DNA of 64,000 bases from Antilocapra americana (GCA_007570785.1 ML662465.1:7756336-7820335), one strand, 5' to 3'; positions 11,289 through 26,200 are shown, counted from the first letter of the stretch. Notes: generated by a model not told the origin, from the sequence alone. Numbers and translations: made by a program.

Positions 11289-14200
11289 CTATGTTCGACC
11301 CCATTCATGGTCTCTTAAAACGTTGCGTTTGATTTTCCCAGTGATTGTCTTCGGGAGTTCTTTAACAAATTCCACCTAGTTAACAGAAAAACATATTATG
11401 AGACACTTAATCTCGAGTTTCCTATCCCCACTATCAGTACAATAAGAGAAAACTTTAATGAAACTGGCATTGACTTTCAGTGTCTGTTGTGTTAAGCTAA
11501 TTGAATGTCTTGGTCACCAGAAACTGTTTTGTTTATATATAAAGATGACAGAGGAGCTCCATCATGCTGGTTTTTAATGCTGGTTTCCTTTACAGAAGAG
11601 CAGTCCCTTTATTCTATTGCTTTCCTCTAGTTCAAACCAGACCTAGGTCTCTACCCCCAGGGAAATGGAGGCCACAGCTAAATGCAAAAAGAAAAATGAA
11701 GTTAATTCTTGTTTTTTTGACCTTCTAAGAACTGGGTCCTGGAAGTTCTGAGGGAGATTTTTTAAAGATAATTTTGAGTATATACAATTTTCCACTTAGG
11801 CCATGACTTGAGAGTAAAATACTCTTTTTGCTCTCCCTCAAAATATGACTACTATATTTTAAAATGTCCTCAAATATTTATGAAAAGAAACTAGGCTGAA
11901 TGGATTAAGTGAACTGAATGGAAATTAGGTTGCTTAGGTTGAATTACCTTTTAGCTGGAATGATGCCAATTGAAATGGAATTCTCATGTAGAGGATCAGT
12001 CAATATCAACTAATAGGATTCTAGGACTAGAAGGAAATTGTAGTGGCATCTGTGTGTCTTTATATAGAATTGTCCTTAAATCCCTCCTTTGGAGAAGGTT
12101 TCAGGAAAAATTCCAGTTTTCTTTGGATAGTATTTCCTTCCTGTCCCTCGAATTTGATCCCTTGATACTTAAAGTCACATGCTTTGAATTTAGAAAGGTG
12201 TAATGACCCAAAAGTACTATGATAGATAAGTCATGTGCTGTCTTTGAAAACAATTGGCCACTATTTTTTTTTCCTCATATGAAATGGGACTGATTAGTCT
12301 GATAAGGATCTTTAGTAGTTACTTAGTATTTATAGAGGTGACCAAAGATTCTAATTCTTCAAACGTCTGTAGTGTCCTAATATAAAGTATTTTAAAGCAA
12401 AATTCTTAGATCTAAAGTTGAAATAGGTGTCTTCTTATATAATGAGTTACTATAAAATCAAAAGCTAATATATGTACTTACTAGTTTAGATACTTATTCG
12501 GTAACACATTTAACTTTGGGGCACAATACTTGCCTTTCTTGGATACTTGTAAGGTGCAGTTGTTTTTTTTACATGATCCTGAAGTTCAAGAGTTAATTTC
12601 TCTGGGTTGGATGATTTAAAGGGTGCAGACAAAACAACAAAAGCTTTCACAACCTGTAGGGGAAAAAAAATCAATTTATATCGATATATTTCTTTTTCAG
12701 ACACATCAGAGTTTGGAACCAATGTTGAACACTGATACTTAATTGTTAATAATAGGTTGAGTAATGCATGCGTATGCTGGAGATCACCTATGAACAAAGC
12801 TGGAACACAACTATACAGTGAGATTTTGAGATCTAATTCCAGATAAATAGTTTGAGAGTGTGAGGAATGCAGTGGTTCAATAAAGCTTAAGGCTTCCTTT
12901 TATTTTCATGTCACACTAGTGTTGAACATTTCAACCAGACTAATCCTGTTTATTAAATAGGCAGTCCTTGATTGACAGGTGACCACTTATTCCATCATAT
13001 GTAAGAAGTAGTAGAGGATTATTGAAGGTTAGAGAATATGTGTTTTGAGAGGGTTTTGAGGAGGCCTGATGAAGAAAGTGTGTGTGTCCGGAGATGGATT
13101 TAGAAAGGACTGATCTACCTATAAAAAGTCTTTCTTGCCTGATATTTTTTGCTTCTCTTTGTAATACTATTTAAAACCCATTAACTAGATAATTACTGAC
13201 GTGAATATAAATTATTAACAATTCATACATTGATTCTAATTTATGTTTACTTCTGATGTTCAGCTGAAATCAGTTATATTAAGAAAAGGAGAATTTGGTG
13301 ACAGGAGAAAAGTATTTTGGACAACAGGATCCATTGAGCATGGAGGTGATACTGGAGGTATGAGTATGGGATCCACAGAAGGTCAAGTATAATTTGATCC
13401 AGGAATATAGAAAAAGATGTAGAGGAATGCTGATAAGCAAACTGTTTTTGAAATTTTGACATAGAGTCTATAGGAAATTTCCATGAGGAAAGGAAAATTC
13501 TCTCTTCCATACTATATGACTTCCTCCTAGAACTAAGGCTGGAGCTTCCCCGGTGGCTCAGATGGTTAAGAATCTGCCTGCAATGCAGGAGACCTGGGTT
13601 TGATCTCTGGGTCAGGAAGATCCTCTGGAGAAGAAAATGGCAACCTACTCCAGTATTCTTGCCTGGAGAATTCCACGGACAGAGGAGCCTGGTGGGCTAC
13701 AGTCTATGGGGTCACAAAGAGTCAGCCACAACTGAGCTGTGGAAAATTCTTAAAGAGGTGGGTATACTAGATTACCTTACCTGCCTCTTGAGCACCTGTA
13801 TGTAGGTCAATAAGCAACAGTTAGAACCAGACATGGAGCAATGGACTGATTCTAAATTGGGAAAGGAGTATGTCAAGGCTGTATATTGTCACCCTGTGTA
13901 TTTAATTTATTCTATGCAGAGTACATTATGGGAAATGCCAGGCTGGATGAAGCCCAAGCTGGAATCAAGATTACCAGGAGAAATATCAATAACCTCAGAT
14001 ATGCAGATGATACTATTCTAGTGACAAAAAGCGAAAAGGACTAAAGAGCCTCTTGATGAAGGTGAAAGAAAAGAGTGAAAAAGCTGGCTTGAAACTCAAC
14101 ATTCAAAAAACTAAGATCATGGCATCTGGTCCCATCACTTATGTCAAATAGATGGGGAAACAATGGAAACAATGAAACACTTTATTTTCTTGGGCCCCAA

Positions 14201-17200
14201 AATCACTGTGGATGATGACTGCAGCCATGAAATTAAAAGACCCTTGTTTCTTGGAAGGAAAGCTATGACAAACCTAGACAATGTATTAAAAAGCAAAGGT
14301 CCATGTAGTCAAAAATATCGTTTTTCCAGTAGTCATTTACGGATTTGAGAGTTGGACCATATAAAAGGCTGAGCACTGAAAAACTGATGCTTTCAAATTG
14401 TGGAGCTGGAGAGGACTCTTGAGAGTCCCTTGGACAGCAAGGAGATCAAGCCAGTTAATCCTAAAAGATATCAAAACTGAATATTCATTGGAAGGATTGA
14501 TGCTGAAGCTGAAGCTCCAATACTTTGGCCACTTGATGGAAAAAGCCAGCTCACTGGAAGAGACCCTGATGCTGGGAAAGATTGAAGGCAGGAGGAGATG
14601 GGGGCGACAGAGGGTTGAGATAGTTGGATGGCATCATTGACTCAATGGACCTGATTTTGAGCAAACTCTGGAGGATAGTGAAGGACAGGGAAACCTGGCG
14701 TACTGCAGTCCATGGGGTCCCAAAGAGTCAGACACAACTGAGTGACTGAATATCAAAAACTAAGGCTACTTTTGTCATTCTCTGAAGTCCCTTTCATTGG
14801 GTCCTAATTAGGATTGTGGGATTTGTTTGGGAACTTGGTCACAATCTCTTATTTGCATTGTTTCTGTGAGAAAGTATAGTCTGAATTCCACGACAATCAT
14901 ATATATAGTAAAATCTGCTTTTGCTTGTGCAGTATCTGGTCTTCCCTTTTCAGTAACAGCACCCTGATTTGCCTATGGAGAATTCCTTTACCTCTCTGAT
15001 GGGGTTGACACTAACTCCTACGTTCAATGACTGGCATATGATCCAGGTCAAGCCAGACAGCAAAGACTCTTTGCAAAGACAGTGAACAGCTGTCTCCTTT
15101 CCTGGGGTTGTTAAGATGTAGTTTGTTAAATATTTCTGGAATTTGTTACCATCAGGTGGGAAGAACCTGCCCAAATAGTGCCAACATAAGGAACAGCAGA
15201 GCAAGAAATGGAGACAGACTTTGTTTTGCTAACATCACGTGGACCCTTGGGTGTGTGAGCCAATAGATTCTTTTTTTTTTTTTATTTAAAGAAATACAAG
15301 TCAGTTTGAGTTGAGTTTCTGTCACTTGCTACTAAAAGAATCTTAAAACATTCCTTTTGGTACACAACTCACTTGTAAGTTGATTGCCTAGTATATATTG
15401 CTGTGTGTGTGTCTCATAATGAATATTATATAACTACTTTTGATTCATTCTTTAAAGTGGCTAGATGGACAACTTGAAAATACAAGATTGCCACTTTAAT
15501 TAGTGACATTTGTACTACCTCTCCTCTGACTGGATCTGGACTACTGACAACAGCTGATTCAACAACCGCTGGGTGCTCAATGAGCGCACTCTCCACTTCA
15601 AATGGCCCAATACGGTACCTAGAAGAGGAAAAGAAGCCTTTGATATCTACACCTAAGTAGGAGATTTCCCCTGGTAAATTGTGACTTTCTAAAAGTAGCA
15701 AATGTACATACCCAGAGGATATGATGACATCATCAGCTCTGCCAACAAACCAGAAATAACCATCACTGTCCATCACTCCTCTGTCTCCAGTGACGTAAAA
15801 GTCCCCTCTTACGGTGGCAGCAGTTTTCTCTGGATTGTCCTATGAATCAAACATGACACTGGGGAATAGTCTGATCAGAATAGAAGAAAGGGTATGGCAC
15901 CCTTGAAGTGACTAGTACATTTCATATTCTGTTTCCAAATAAACAATTTAAAAAGGTAGTTCCTAGTAAAGAATACAAAAAAATACAAGAGTATAATAAA
16001 AAGCATTATCTAAGCCACCTATGATACCACATATCTACCTCCTCCCACCCCCTAAAGCCTATCTAGTTATCCTTTCTGAGGACAACCAAAGTTACTGGTT
16101 TCTTTCACATAGAGTTTAATCTTTACAAAATCCTTAGGAGAGAGATTTTTTTTTTATTATTTTACAGCTGATGAAATAGACTTGGATTTTGTGATTTGTC
16201 CAAAGTTACATAGCAAAACATGTGGGATATGAAATTTGGAACCAAGTCTATATGACTCCCTATACCACCTTTTCTATTAAAGTCTGAATAGCATGTTCTA
16301 TGTTCTTGTACCACATATTCAGAGAAGAAACAAAAGGGTCGTGTAGGTGTTAGCCTGAGGGCAATTTCCCCTTCTTTTCCAGGTGGAAGGATGTTGCCAT
16401 TTTCATCTATAATCTAGAATGAAAGAAACAATTTAGGTACCTAAAATTTTCTTTTCACAAAATGAAAATGGGTTATTAATAGTTGTGTAACGAATAGTAG
16501 AAATATGAAATAGTCTCTCTTCTTTATTGAACCAGCTGGGTATTACCCACCTGAACATCATAGGGTAGTACTCCTTTCCCCATTGAACCTGGTTTAATTT
16601 CTTGTCCTTTCTGATTGGCACAAATTATTCCCTATTAAGAGGACATATTTTATGTTACTATGTAAAAATTAATTTTCTGTAGCTATTAATATATCATGAC
16701 AATGAAATCCAAGAACAAGTTTTGACTGATTTTCCAGGTATTCAAGCTCATCTTCCAAAATATATTATTTGAGACTTGTAGTTCTCAAACTTGAGTGTCA
16801 AAACACATTGCTGGGGCCCCATCCCACCATTTGTAGGTTCGGGAGGGGCCGGGGTATTAGAATTTGTATTTCTACCAAATTCCTGGGTGCTACTGATACT
16901 GCTGGTTTGAGGACCACACTTTGAAAATCACTTCTTTTGGATGAGTACCATTAAGTGCACCTTAAGTACTATTAAGCCCCACTGGAACTCTCTGGGGTCC
17001 TTCCCAGTGCATTGGAAAGATGAGCTATTCAAGTTTGAACTTCTTCAATCTCTAACACCTCTGAGACTTAGCCTGTGTGAGAAAGGGGCAGGAAAGCCAA
17101 GAATAATCATAATTCCCCTTCAGTCAAACCTAGTTGGGCAATTTAGAAGTTTTAGGAAATACCATCACAATTTAGAACATGATGGGAACACTTCAGGGGC

Positions 17201-20200
17201 TCAGTTGACAGTCCTGGGGTTGAAAGGCTAAACTTTGTCCATTAAACATACCACTTCTGTCTGTCCATAGCCCTCATACAGCTCCAATCCAGTTTGCACT
17301 TTCCACTGTTCCAGCACCTCTGGATTGAGTGGCTCCCCTCCCGTCAGGCAGTGCCGCAGCTTCTTGAATTTATATCTGGAGAGAGAGTTGCATTGGGTTC
17401 TTTGGGGAGCAAAATATGAGTGGCTTTCATTGTCAGATAACTAGGACATTGGCAACTAGCAAAGAGTAAGGAAGGGCAAGTCTTAGGAAAGTTCATTCAG
17501 AGAATATTTGTTGAGCAACTACTCTTGCCAGACATTGTTCTAGGCACATGGGATATGTTATGATTAAAACAGTTTCTTGGTGGAGTTTACATTTTAGCAG
17601 TTTATTCAAGAGAGGAAAATGTTGGAGAAAATGCTAATAATGATATTAAGCACTTATTAAGAGCTAAGAAATATGGCAGCTAATATTAATGGAATATTTA
17701 TGACGTTACAAGGGCTTCTGGAGCACTCTCATGATCTTCACAAACTCTGTTTTACAGATGAAGACATTGAGGTTGTAAAAAGTTGAAGAACTTGCCCAAG
17801 CCCTCCCAAATGATAAAGAGCAGAGTTGAATAATCTGCTCTTGATTACAAGTTGAATAATTTGTACTCTACCTTTATCACTTGTCAGGTATCTCATTCAC
17901 CAAACATGCTGCTGTTGTTGAATTCTTACCACAACCTATGAGGCGGCTCTTAAATATCTCTTAGGGATGGAGTTAAGGGAGCCTTAGCAAGGTTCTCTTG
18001 AGTGATTGAGATCCACTATTAGGAGCAGAGTCTTGCCTGTTTGACTTTGTAGCTTGATCTTTTAACCAGTGGCTTACTACTCAATTGCCCAACCAGGTTC
18101 AGATGAGAAAGCTTGGAACAGCCCAATTGTAACATAGTGAGGTCCATAATGGGTGGGAGGGTTTGGTAGAAAATGAATTGTGCCTATTCACAATAGAAGT
18201 CCTTGAATTAATCTTAAAATTTGAGCAAGATGTTCACATTCTGAGGGCCACAAGGAGTTGATTACGAAAAGAGAAGATTTATGTCTGTTTTATTGTTTCT
18301 TTCTTTCTTTTTTTTTTTTTTTAAGCAAAGACTAGACTTTAATACCAGAAACTAGACTACATAAGAACTGAAAGTGTGGAAAAAAAACAATCCAAGTTGT
18401 TTCATCACGGACCAGTCAAGTGCTGTTTGCTGAGATGGCTAAAAGGCAAAGGCTGACTTTCAATGAAAGTATATGCTAATAAGGCTCTGGAATGACACTG
18501 TGTAGCTTTGTAATTTTGCCTCTGAGGCAAACAGAGGAAACAGAGGCCTGTGGTTACCATTAGGAGTCTGATCACCATATGTGATTACTTATCCCCTGTG
18601 ATTTTCATAATGTCGAGCTTGCTGAATCATTCTGTTTTGAAATGGTTCTTTGTATTTCCCTGAAACAATGAAGTGTGTAACTTGTAGGAGTGATTTATTT
18701 TATTGATAAGACCTTTGAGAAACTTGTGATAAATCAGACCTCCTCTCAACAAACATGGAAGCAAATGAATGCTGAGAATGAAGTTCACGGGCTTCCTTCA
18801 CTTTATATAGAAAGAATATCTTATAGCTATCTCCCTGCTAGACATCCAGACCTTGGGGGAACAAAGGATGCCCTTTTTCTGTTTGTTTTGTTTTGTCTTT
18901 GAAGGATCCAGGTTTAGGGGAGAAGCAGGTGACTGTAATGACTTAAATTGTTTCTTCCTTTCTCTCTCCTTATGCATTAAATTCATGTTGGTTAAATATA
19001 CTTTGCAACTTCACCTAATGTTCACGTGATTTGGCTATATTGAATATAAGCTTTGAGTCATAAGACTATTAACTTCAAGGCAGTATAAATATAGATGTGT
19101 TTTTGTTTTTTTAGGGCAGGAGTGATGAAAGCGCTGGGGTTACAGAACTCTTGTCTCTGGAAGTGTTCTGTTGCTCCTAGAGGGTTTCCCAGTGATTCTT
19201 AAACTGGGGATGTTGGGGGCCAGGGGTGGGAGGTTGCCCTCTAGGAGACTCTTGGTAATGTCTGGAGACATTTTTGATCATTACCACTGGTGGAGAGGGA
19301 AATCCTACTGATATAGATTAATAGTAGGTAGAGGCCAGGTAGAATGCTACAAAGCAAAGGACAACACTCCATGACACAGAATATTTGGTTCAAAATGCCA
19401 GTATCGGTGAGACTGAGAAATGATCTTGTACAGAAAAGGGGAGATCTGTGTTGCTGGATTATAACTTTTGTTTGTGGTTCAAATGGATATTTCTGCCCAA
19501 ATACCTCTTAAGGTCTTTTTGCACAAGCATCCGGTACACGGTGGGAGCACTGCAGAGGGTCGTGATGGGATAAGTGGTAAGCGTCTGGATAATGGAGAAA
19601 GATGAAATATCAGCAGTGGTTGATTAAAGGCAATGACTGGAGCTGATGTCTACAACCTCTTCTTTTCTTTCATTGACATGTGATCATCTCATGGAAAAAT
19701 ACCAGTAACCTCAGATATACAGATAATACCACTCTTAACGGCAGAAAGCAAAAGGAACTAAAGAGCCTCTTGATGAGAGTGAAAGAGGAGAGTGAAAAAG
19801 CTGACTTAAAACTCACCATTAAAAAAACTAAGATCATGGCATCTGGTCCTATCACAAATAGATGGGGAAACAGTGAAAGATTTTATTTTCTTGGGCTCCA
19901 AAATCACTGTGGATGGTGACTGCAGCCATGAAATTAAAAGACACCTGCTTCTTGGAAGGAAAGCTATGACAAACCTAGACAACATATTAAAAAAGCAAAG
20001 ACATCACTTGTCCAACAAAGGTCCATATAGTCAAATCTATCGTTTTTCCAGTAGTCGTACAAATGTGAGAGTTGGACCATATATACAAGGCTGAGTGCTG
20101 AAAAACTGATGCTTTCCAATTGTGGTGCAGCCATGAAATTAAAAGACACTTGCTTCTTGGAAGGAAAGCTATGACAAACCTAGACAACATATTAAAAAAG

Positions 20201-23200
20201 CATAGACATCACTTTGCTAACAAAGGTACGTTTAGTCAAATCTATGGTTTTTCCCGTAGTCATGTATGGATCTGAGAGTTGGACCATATAAAAGGCTGAG
20301 CGCTGAAAAACTGATGCTTTCAAATTGTGGACTCTTGAGAGTCCCTTGGATAGCAAACAGATCAAACCAGTCAAACCTAAAGGAAATCAACCTTGAATTT
20401 TCACTGGAAGGACTAATGCTAAAGCTGAAGTGCCAATACTTTGACCATCTGATGTGAAGAGAAAACTCATTGGAAAAGACCTCAATGCTGGGAAAGATGG
20501 AAGACAAAAGGAGAAAAGGGTGTCACAGGATGAGATGGTTAGAGAGTATCACTGACTCAATGGACATCAGTTTGAGCAAACTTTGGGAGATAGTGGAGGA
20601 CAGGGAAGCCTGGCATGCTGCAGTCAGTGTGGTAGCAAAGATTCGGACACAATTTAGCAACTGAATGAGAACAATTTTAATATTTGTATTTAATATTACA
20701 TGAAACAGATATATCAATATTATATTAATATATAATTTGTCAATGACATATAAGATATTTAGATATTATATATTTAATATTTTATAAAAAGAATATTTTA
20801 TTTTAATATTTATTCTCATTTGTCTCATTTGATATACTAAATAAGAATACTAATAATGTTATATATAATTGTATGTGATATTATATTAATATATTACTAA
20901 ATATTTCTATTTACATAGTATAGCATATTTAATACTTTATGAAAGAGAATATTTCATAAAGAATAAAATATTCTTATTTTTATAAATGTTGGCTTTAAAA
21001 CTGTAAAATTAACTCATCTACTTCAAGTCACTTCACAAATCTGATGCAGAGACCCAAGTTCTTACGTTACTCTAAATTTCTGTGAAAACTCACAAACCAT
21101 CTCGTCAAACCAGTTGGCAAAATAACAGGGTGAGCATAGCTTTTAGTCACACACAGGTGTGGTGTTTTTAATAATAAGTATTTTGTTAAACTTGATTGAT
21201 CATTCAGGGGGTTGAAAAATAATTGTCCTTGAATCACATTTTTCTAAAGGCTAAAGAAACTGGAGCTATCTGGTATCTCATTCTAGCTATTGCTGGCTGA
21301 GAAGGATGGATGTGCCTGGTTTCCAGAAAAATACTGGGTTCTGAGAATTAGAAAAGTGAGAAGCATAGGGTGGAGGGAGAATGAAAGGCGCTACGCTGGG
21401 GGAAAGGTGAAACCACCTTCAATCTTGTCCACACAGGAGTTTGGATTTATCAACTATTGTCTTTGTTTCGCTGAAACAGAAACCAAAGATTTGTTTAGAC
21501 TTGAGACTTAATCTGCTATTTAGAACCAGACTCTCAGGTGGCCACTGATATAGTGATACCAGCAAATCCTGAACAATTTGAAGCAAGAGAGGGGTTCTTA
21601 TGTTTCAAGTGTTGTGGGTGTTCCTTCTTCACTCTGTTAAATACATTCTAAAGCCAAGTCTCTGGAGACTTTACTTCTTAAAAAAGAAATGATTTTCATA
21701 AGCCCAAGAAGTCCTGTATTCTAAGGAATCATGTTTCTATGGATTTGGGAAAGATGAGAAAAACCTAACTATATGTAATTTGAAGTGATGACTTACATCC
21801 AGGAAAGTGTCGGTGTCAAACTGGGCCATCCGATGCACAAAGACACAGGCTCCGTGAAGCCAGGAGGAAAACACACTGCCAATGGCAGCCTTGATCCAGC
21901 CAGTGTCAGACATGTTCCATATGACATCTGTGGACTTCAGGTCTAGCCAATACCTAAGTGATATGGGGAAGCAACAAGACAGGCCAAGCTGAAATAAAAC
22001 AAAGAAACAGAAAAGCAAACAAATTTGTGTCCTTAAGGAGCAGCCTTGCCTTGGAACCTCAATGGCTATGGAGAAGGGTCACAAGAAGCCCCACGGTCGG
22101 ATAAGCGGCACTACCGCTCATTCTTGTTAGAGCACTTTTCAGAATCCTAGGTAGTCTGAGAGGAGAGTGGGAGTCTGGGTTTGGCATGATTTTCCAAGTT
22201 TGTCCATTGAGGTGACAACTATTTACTAAGCAAATATATGATAGACATTGTTCTATAGCATAGAGTAAGGAAGACCAGATTTCTGCCCTTGTTTTAGGGA
22301 GATATATAGTGAATAACTATATAAGTAAAAATCATAATTTCAAATAGTGATAAATGCTATGAGGAAAATAAAATAGGGCAATGTGATAGTTTTAGGACAT
22401 CTTGGAAGGCCTTTCTGGGTGGGCAAATTCACTTGGCAAAAAGGAGAAGGAGCCAGACATGCTGTTGTGGGGACTGAATCAAGGTTATTCCTAAGTTCTT
22501 GCTTGACCAGTTGGTTAGATGGTACAATTTCCTGAGTTAAGACATTGAGAGTTCTATTTTGTAGATGTTTCATTGGAAATAGCTAATAGCCATCCAAGTA
22601 GAGGTGCCAACTATGCAATTGGATATACATGTTGGCAGCTCAAGGGATAATTAAAAAAAAAAACAATTTTCCTCCTTACCTTCCACAGAGGGTATACCCA
22701 ATTCCCAGGCTGCTCTGAGAGTGCTGGGCCATCTTGGGAGAGCCTGTGGTCCCACTGGTGAAATAAATGGTCATTGGTTCTTGACTTCCTGTCTCCACAC
22801 AACTGTGCTCTGCAGAGGCAGTTCTGTAAAGTATGGGCCCCAAGATGATGACTGAACATGGTAGACCAGTTTAGCTCTGATATTTCTTTTGCTTTGCTAC
22901 TTATGCCTTCTTGACATCAGAACATAATCCAAAGCCTCCCTGAGAGAAATTTCTCAAGAAAACTTACAGGGACTTCGCAGCTGTGTTGCATGGCTTGTGG
23001 GATCTTGGTTCTACATCCAAAGATTGAACCTGTGCCCTTGGAAGTGAGGGCATAAAAACTTAACCACTTAACCACTAGTTCAGTTCAGTCGCTAGGTTGT
23101 GTCGACTCTTTGCGACCCCAGGAACCACAGTATGCCAGGCCTCCCTGTCCATCACCAACTCCCAGAGTTTACTCAAATTCATGTTCATTGAGTCGGTGAT

Positions 23201-26200
23201 GCTGTCCAACCATCTCATCCTCTGTTGTCCCCTTCTCCTCCCGCCCTCAATCTTTCCCAGCATCAGGGTCTTTTCAAATGAGTCAGCCCTTCGCATCAGG
23301 TAGCCAAAGTATTGGAGATTCAGCTTCAACATCAGTCCTTCAGTGAACACCCAGGACTGATCTCCTTTAGGATGGGCCACCCAGCAATTCCCCTGTTTCT
23401 TATTTCCAAGTGCCCATCTCCCTATAAATAGCCAAGATACCTTTCAATATCAATAAAAAGGATATTATTTCAATTATTTAAACACTTTCCTCTAAGCACT
23501 TTTTTAATTCATAAAATTTTAAAATAAATATTAAATCTTCGTAAATTGTTATTAAGATTTATAGGAAGATCTTTTGGTATCTGAATTACACTTTTTCATT
23601 GTTTTTATTCAATATCTTCAATATTGATGGCAGACATATATAGCATCCTATTTTTCTTCCTTGAAATTGATAAAACTGATTCTGTTCTAGTATTAGGCAA
23701 TCATGTGCTTCAGGGGAGGCTGTTTTCTATATACCTATGGGGGGTGGGCAGTGAATCTTGATTAGCTTAAGCCAATCATGGTAATTTCTTCCCTTAGTAA
23801 GTTACTGAGTTGGGATGCAATTATGTCAAAGGGATTTAAAGGCTTTATGAGACATGTTTCCTTGTTCTAAAGAGTCATGAGGGAGGAATACTGCCTCCTC
23901 CTACCCCATTCATCTTGCTTTTTGACCTTTGGATATTGTTGCAAGAGTACATGATGTCTGGAATTAGCCTAGCCATGTTGGGATCACAAGAGGGATTATC
24001 ATCCACACTGAGGATGGCATGATGGAAAGATGAATGAACCTAGGTCCATGCTATCTCCAAAAAAACCACTGAATTAACCAACTCTCATTTCACTCTACCT
24101 CTGTACTTCTTATTTGTGATATAATAAACTCGTATTGCTTAAGCCATGCTTACTTTGGTCTTCTACTGCTAAAGCTAAGAGCATTTTAACTGATAGTAAT
24201 GTCTGTGTAATATTTTCTGCACAGACAGCCCCAATAATTCCTTCCATCCAAGCATGTCTCACTGAGAGATGGAGCCTGTGTCCTCTCTCCTTGAATCTGG
24301 GCTGGTTTTAAGATTCACTTTGACCAACAGAACATGACAGAAGTTGTGCAACTTCTCACCCTAAGCCACAAAGGCTTTGTAGTTTCACTTTTCACTGGAA
24401 CACAGCCACCACATTAAAAATGCTCAGACTGTCCTTCTGGAGAGACAGGGCATGTGCGAGAGAAGAGAAATGTTTAGCTAACACCAAAGTCTCAGACTTA
24501 TGAGTGAACCCACTTGGATCCTCCAGCTCCAGTTGAGCTGATGTGGCGCAGAGATAAATTGCTTCTGCTGAGACCTTCATGAATTTCTAACCCACAGAAT
24601 CTTGAGCAAATAAAGTGATTGTTTTACATCACTAACTTTTGAGTTACTCAGTTTGTTACTCAGTATTTGATACCCAATAGAACACCTATGAATTTTTGAA
24701 ACTCACATATCATATTTTTAATATCTCAGGTTGAAGGAAACAGAGTTGAGGATACCATTTTAATCCATCCTAATTAGATTAAGATTGCCACTGAAATTTT
24801 AAAACAGTAAGGATTAATGATATAAACACACACTATATTTAGTGTGTCAAGTCAAATATAGTTTCATGAAATATTAATGTGGTTTTCTTGGTAACTTGCC
24901 TACCCCACCTTTCATCCCTCCTCCCCAAATACAAATAGACCATTCAATTGTATTGACTTTTTCAGTAAAATATATGGTGAAATTGATATGTGTTGGACTG
25001 GAGAAAGGGGAAATTCATCACAGTATTTGATACAAACAAGCAAACAAAAACAAACCAAAAAAGCCCAACTCATCTTTGAATGCTTCTTAATGTAGTATGT
25101 AAAACTTTTGATATAAAGCTTTTGATTTTTAAAACAAAGAAACATTATAATCTGTGAGTGACAAATAGATTTTCAAGCAGGGTTTCCACCATAGGACTTG
25201 TGTCTTTCTTTGCATACCTAAGTTATTGGCATAATCAGTTTTTTGGAACTGATTATATGCTGATGATTCCGGATTTATATCTTTACCTCCTTGAGCCTGA
25301 GACTCAAGTATCTACCACCCGCTACACTTTTGTTTGTTCTTAGTCTCTTCAATCTGTGGCTCAGACAGTGAAGAATCCTCCTGCAATGTGGAAAACCTGG
25401 GTTCGGTCCCTGGGTTTGATCCTTGGGTTCAGTCCCTGGGTTGGGAAGATCCCCTGGAGGAGGGCATGGCAACCCACTCCAGTATTCTTGCCTGGAAAAT
25501 CCCCAAGGACAGAGGAGTCTGGTAGGCTATAGTCTGTGGGGTCTCAAAGAGTCAGACATGACTGAGTGACTGAGCACACAACTTTAAACTCTTTCTCCAG
25601 CTGATAGTATCCCACCCACTAAGTCATCTGAGTTAAAAAGCAGAAGAACCCTGCCTTCATTCTTCATGTCTAATCAGTCTCCAAATCCTTCTAGTTCTTT
25701 CTTTAGCATGCCTCCTTCTCTCAGTACCACTCATCAGAGCTTGGACTTAGAATCTCATCATTGCTCCCCTGGATAAGCCTTTCAGATAGTCTCTCTGACT
25801 CCACTTTGGTTCTATTCAAATTTATTTTTTATGCAGTTGCCAGAGAAATCTACTTAAAATGGCAAACTGACCTTGACACTTCACTTCTTAAAACTCTTCA
25901 TTGGCTTCCCCTGTTCATGTGTGTATTAGTTGCTCAGTTGTGTCCAACTCTTTGTGACCCCATGGACCACAGCCCACCTGGCTCCTCCATCCATGGAATT
26001 CTCCAAGCAAGAATACTGGAGTGGGTTGTCATTTCCCTCTCTAGATCCCTTGTTCATAGGGTCAAGTTAAAAATTTAGCATACATGTTCAATCTTTGGGC
26101 TTCCCTGGTAGTTCAGCTGGTAAAGAATCCTCCTGCAATGCAGGAAACCCTGGTTCTATTCCTGAGTTGGGAAGATCCACTGAAGAAAGGATAGTCTACC

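Noticed and set aside
15426..15776. A 116-codon minus-strand frame joining two ACSM4 segments
   Set aside because: It is read-through of the 93-base intron between the ACSM4 exons at 15839-15712 and 15618-15519, not a separate gene.
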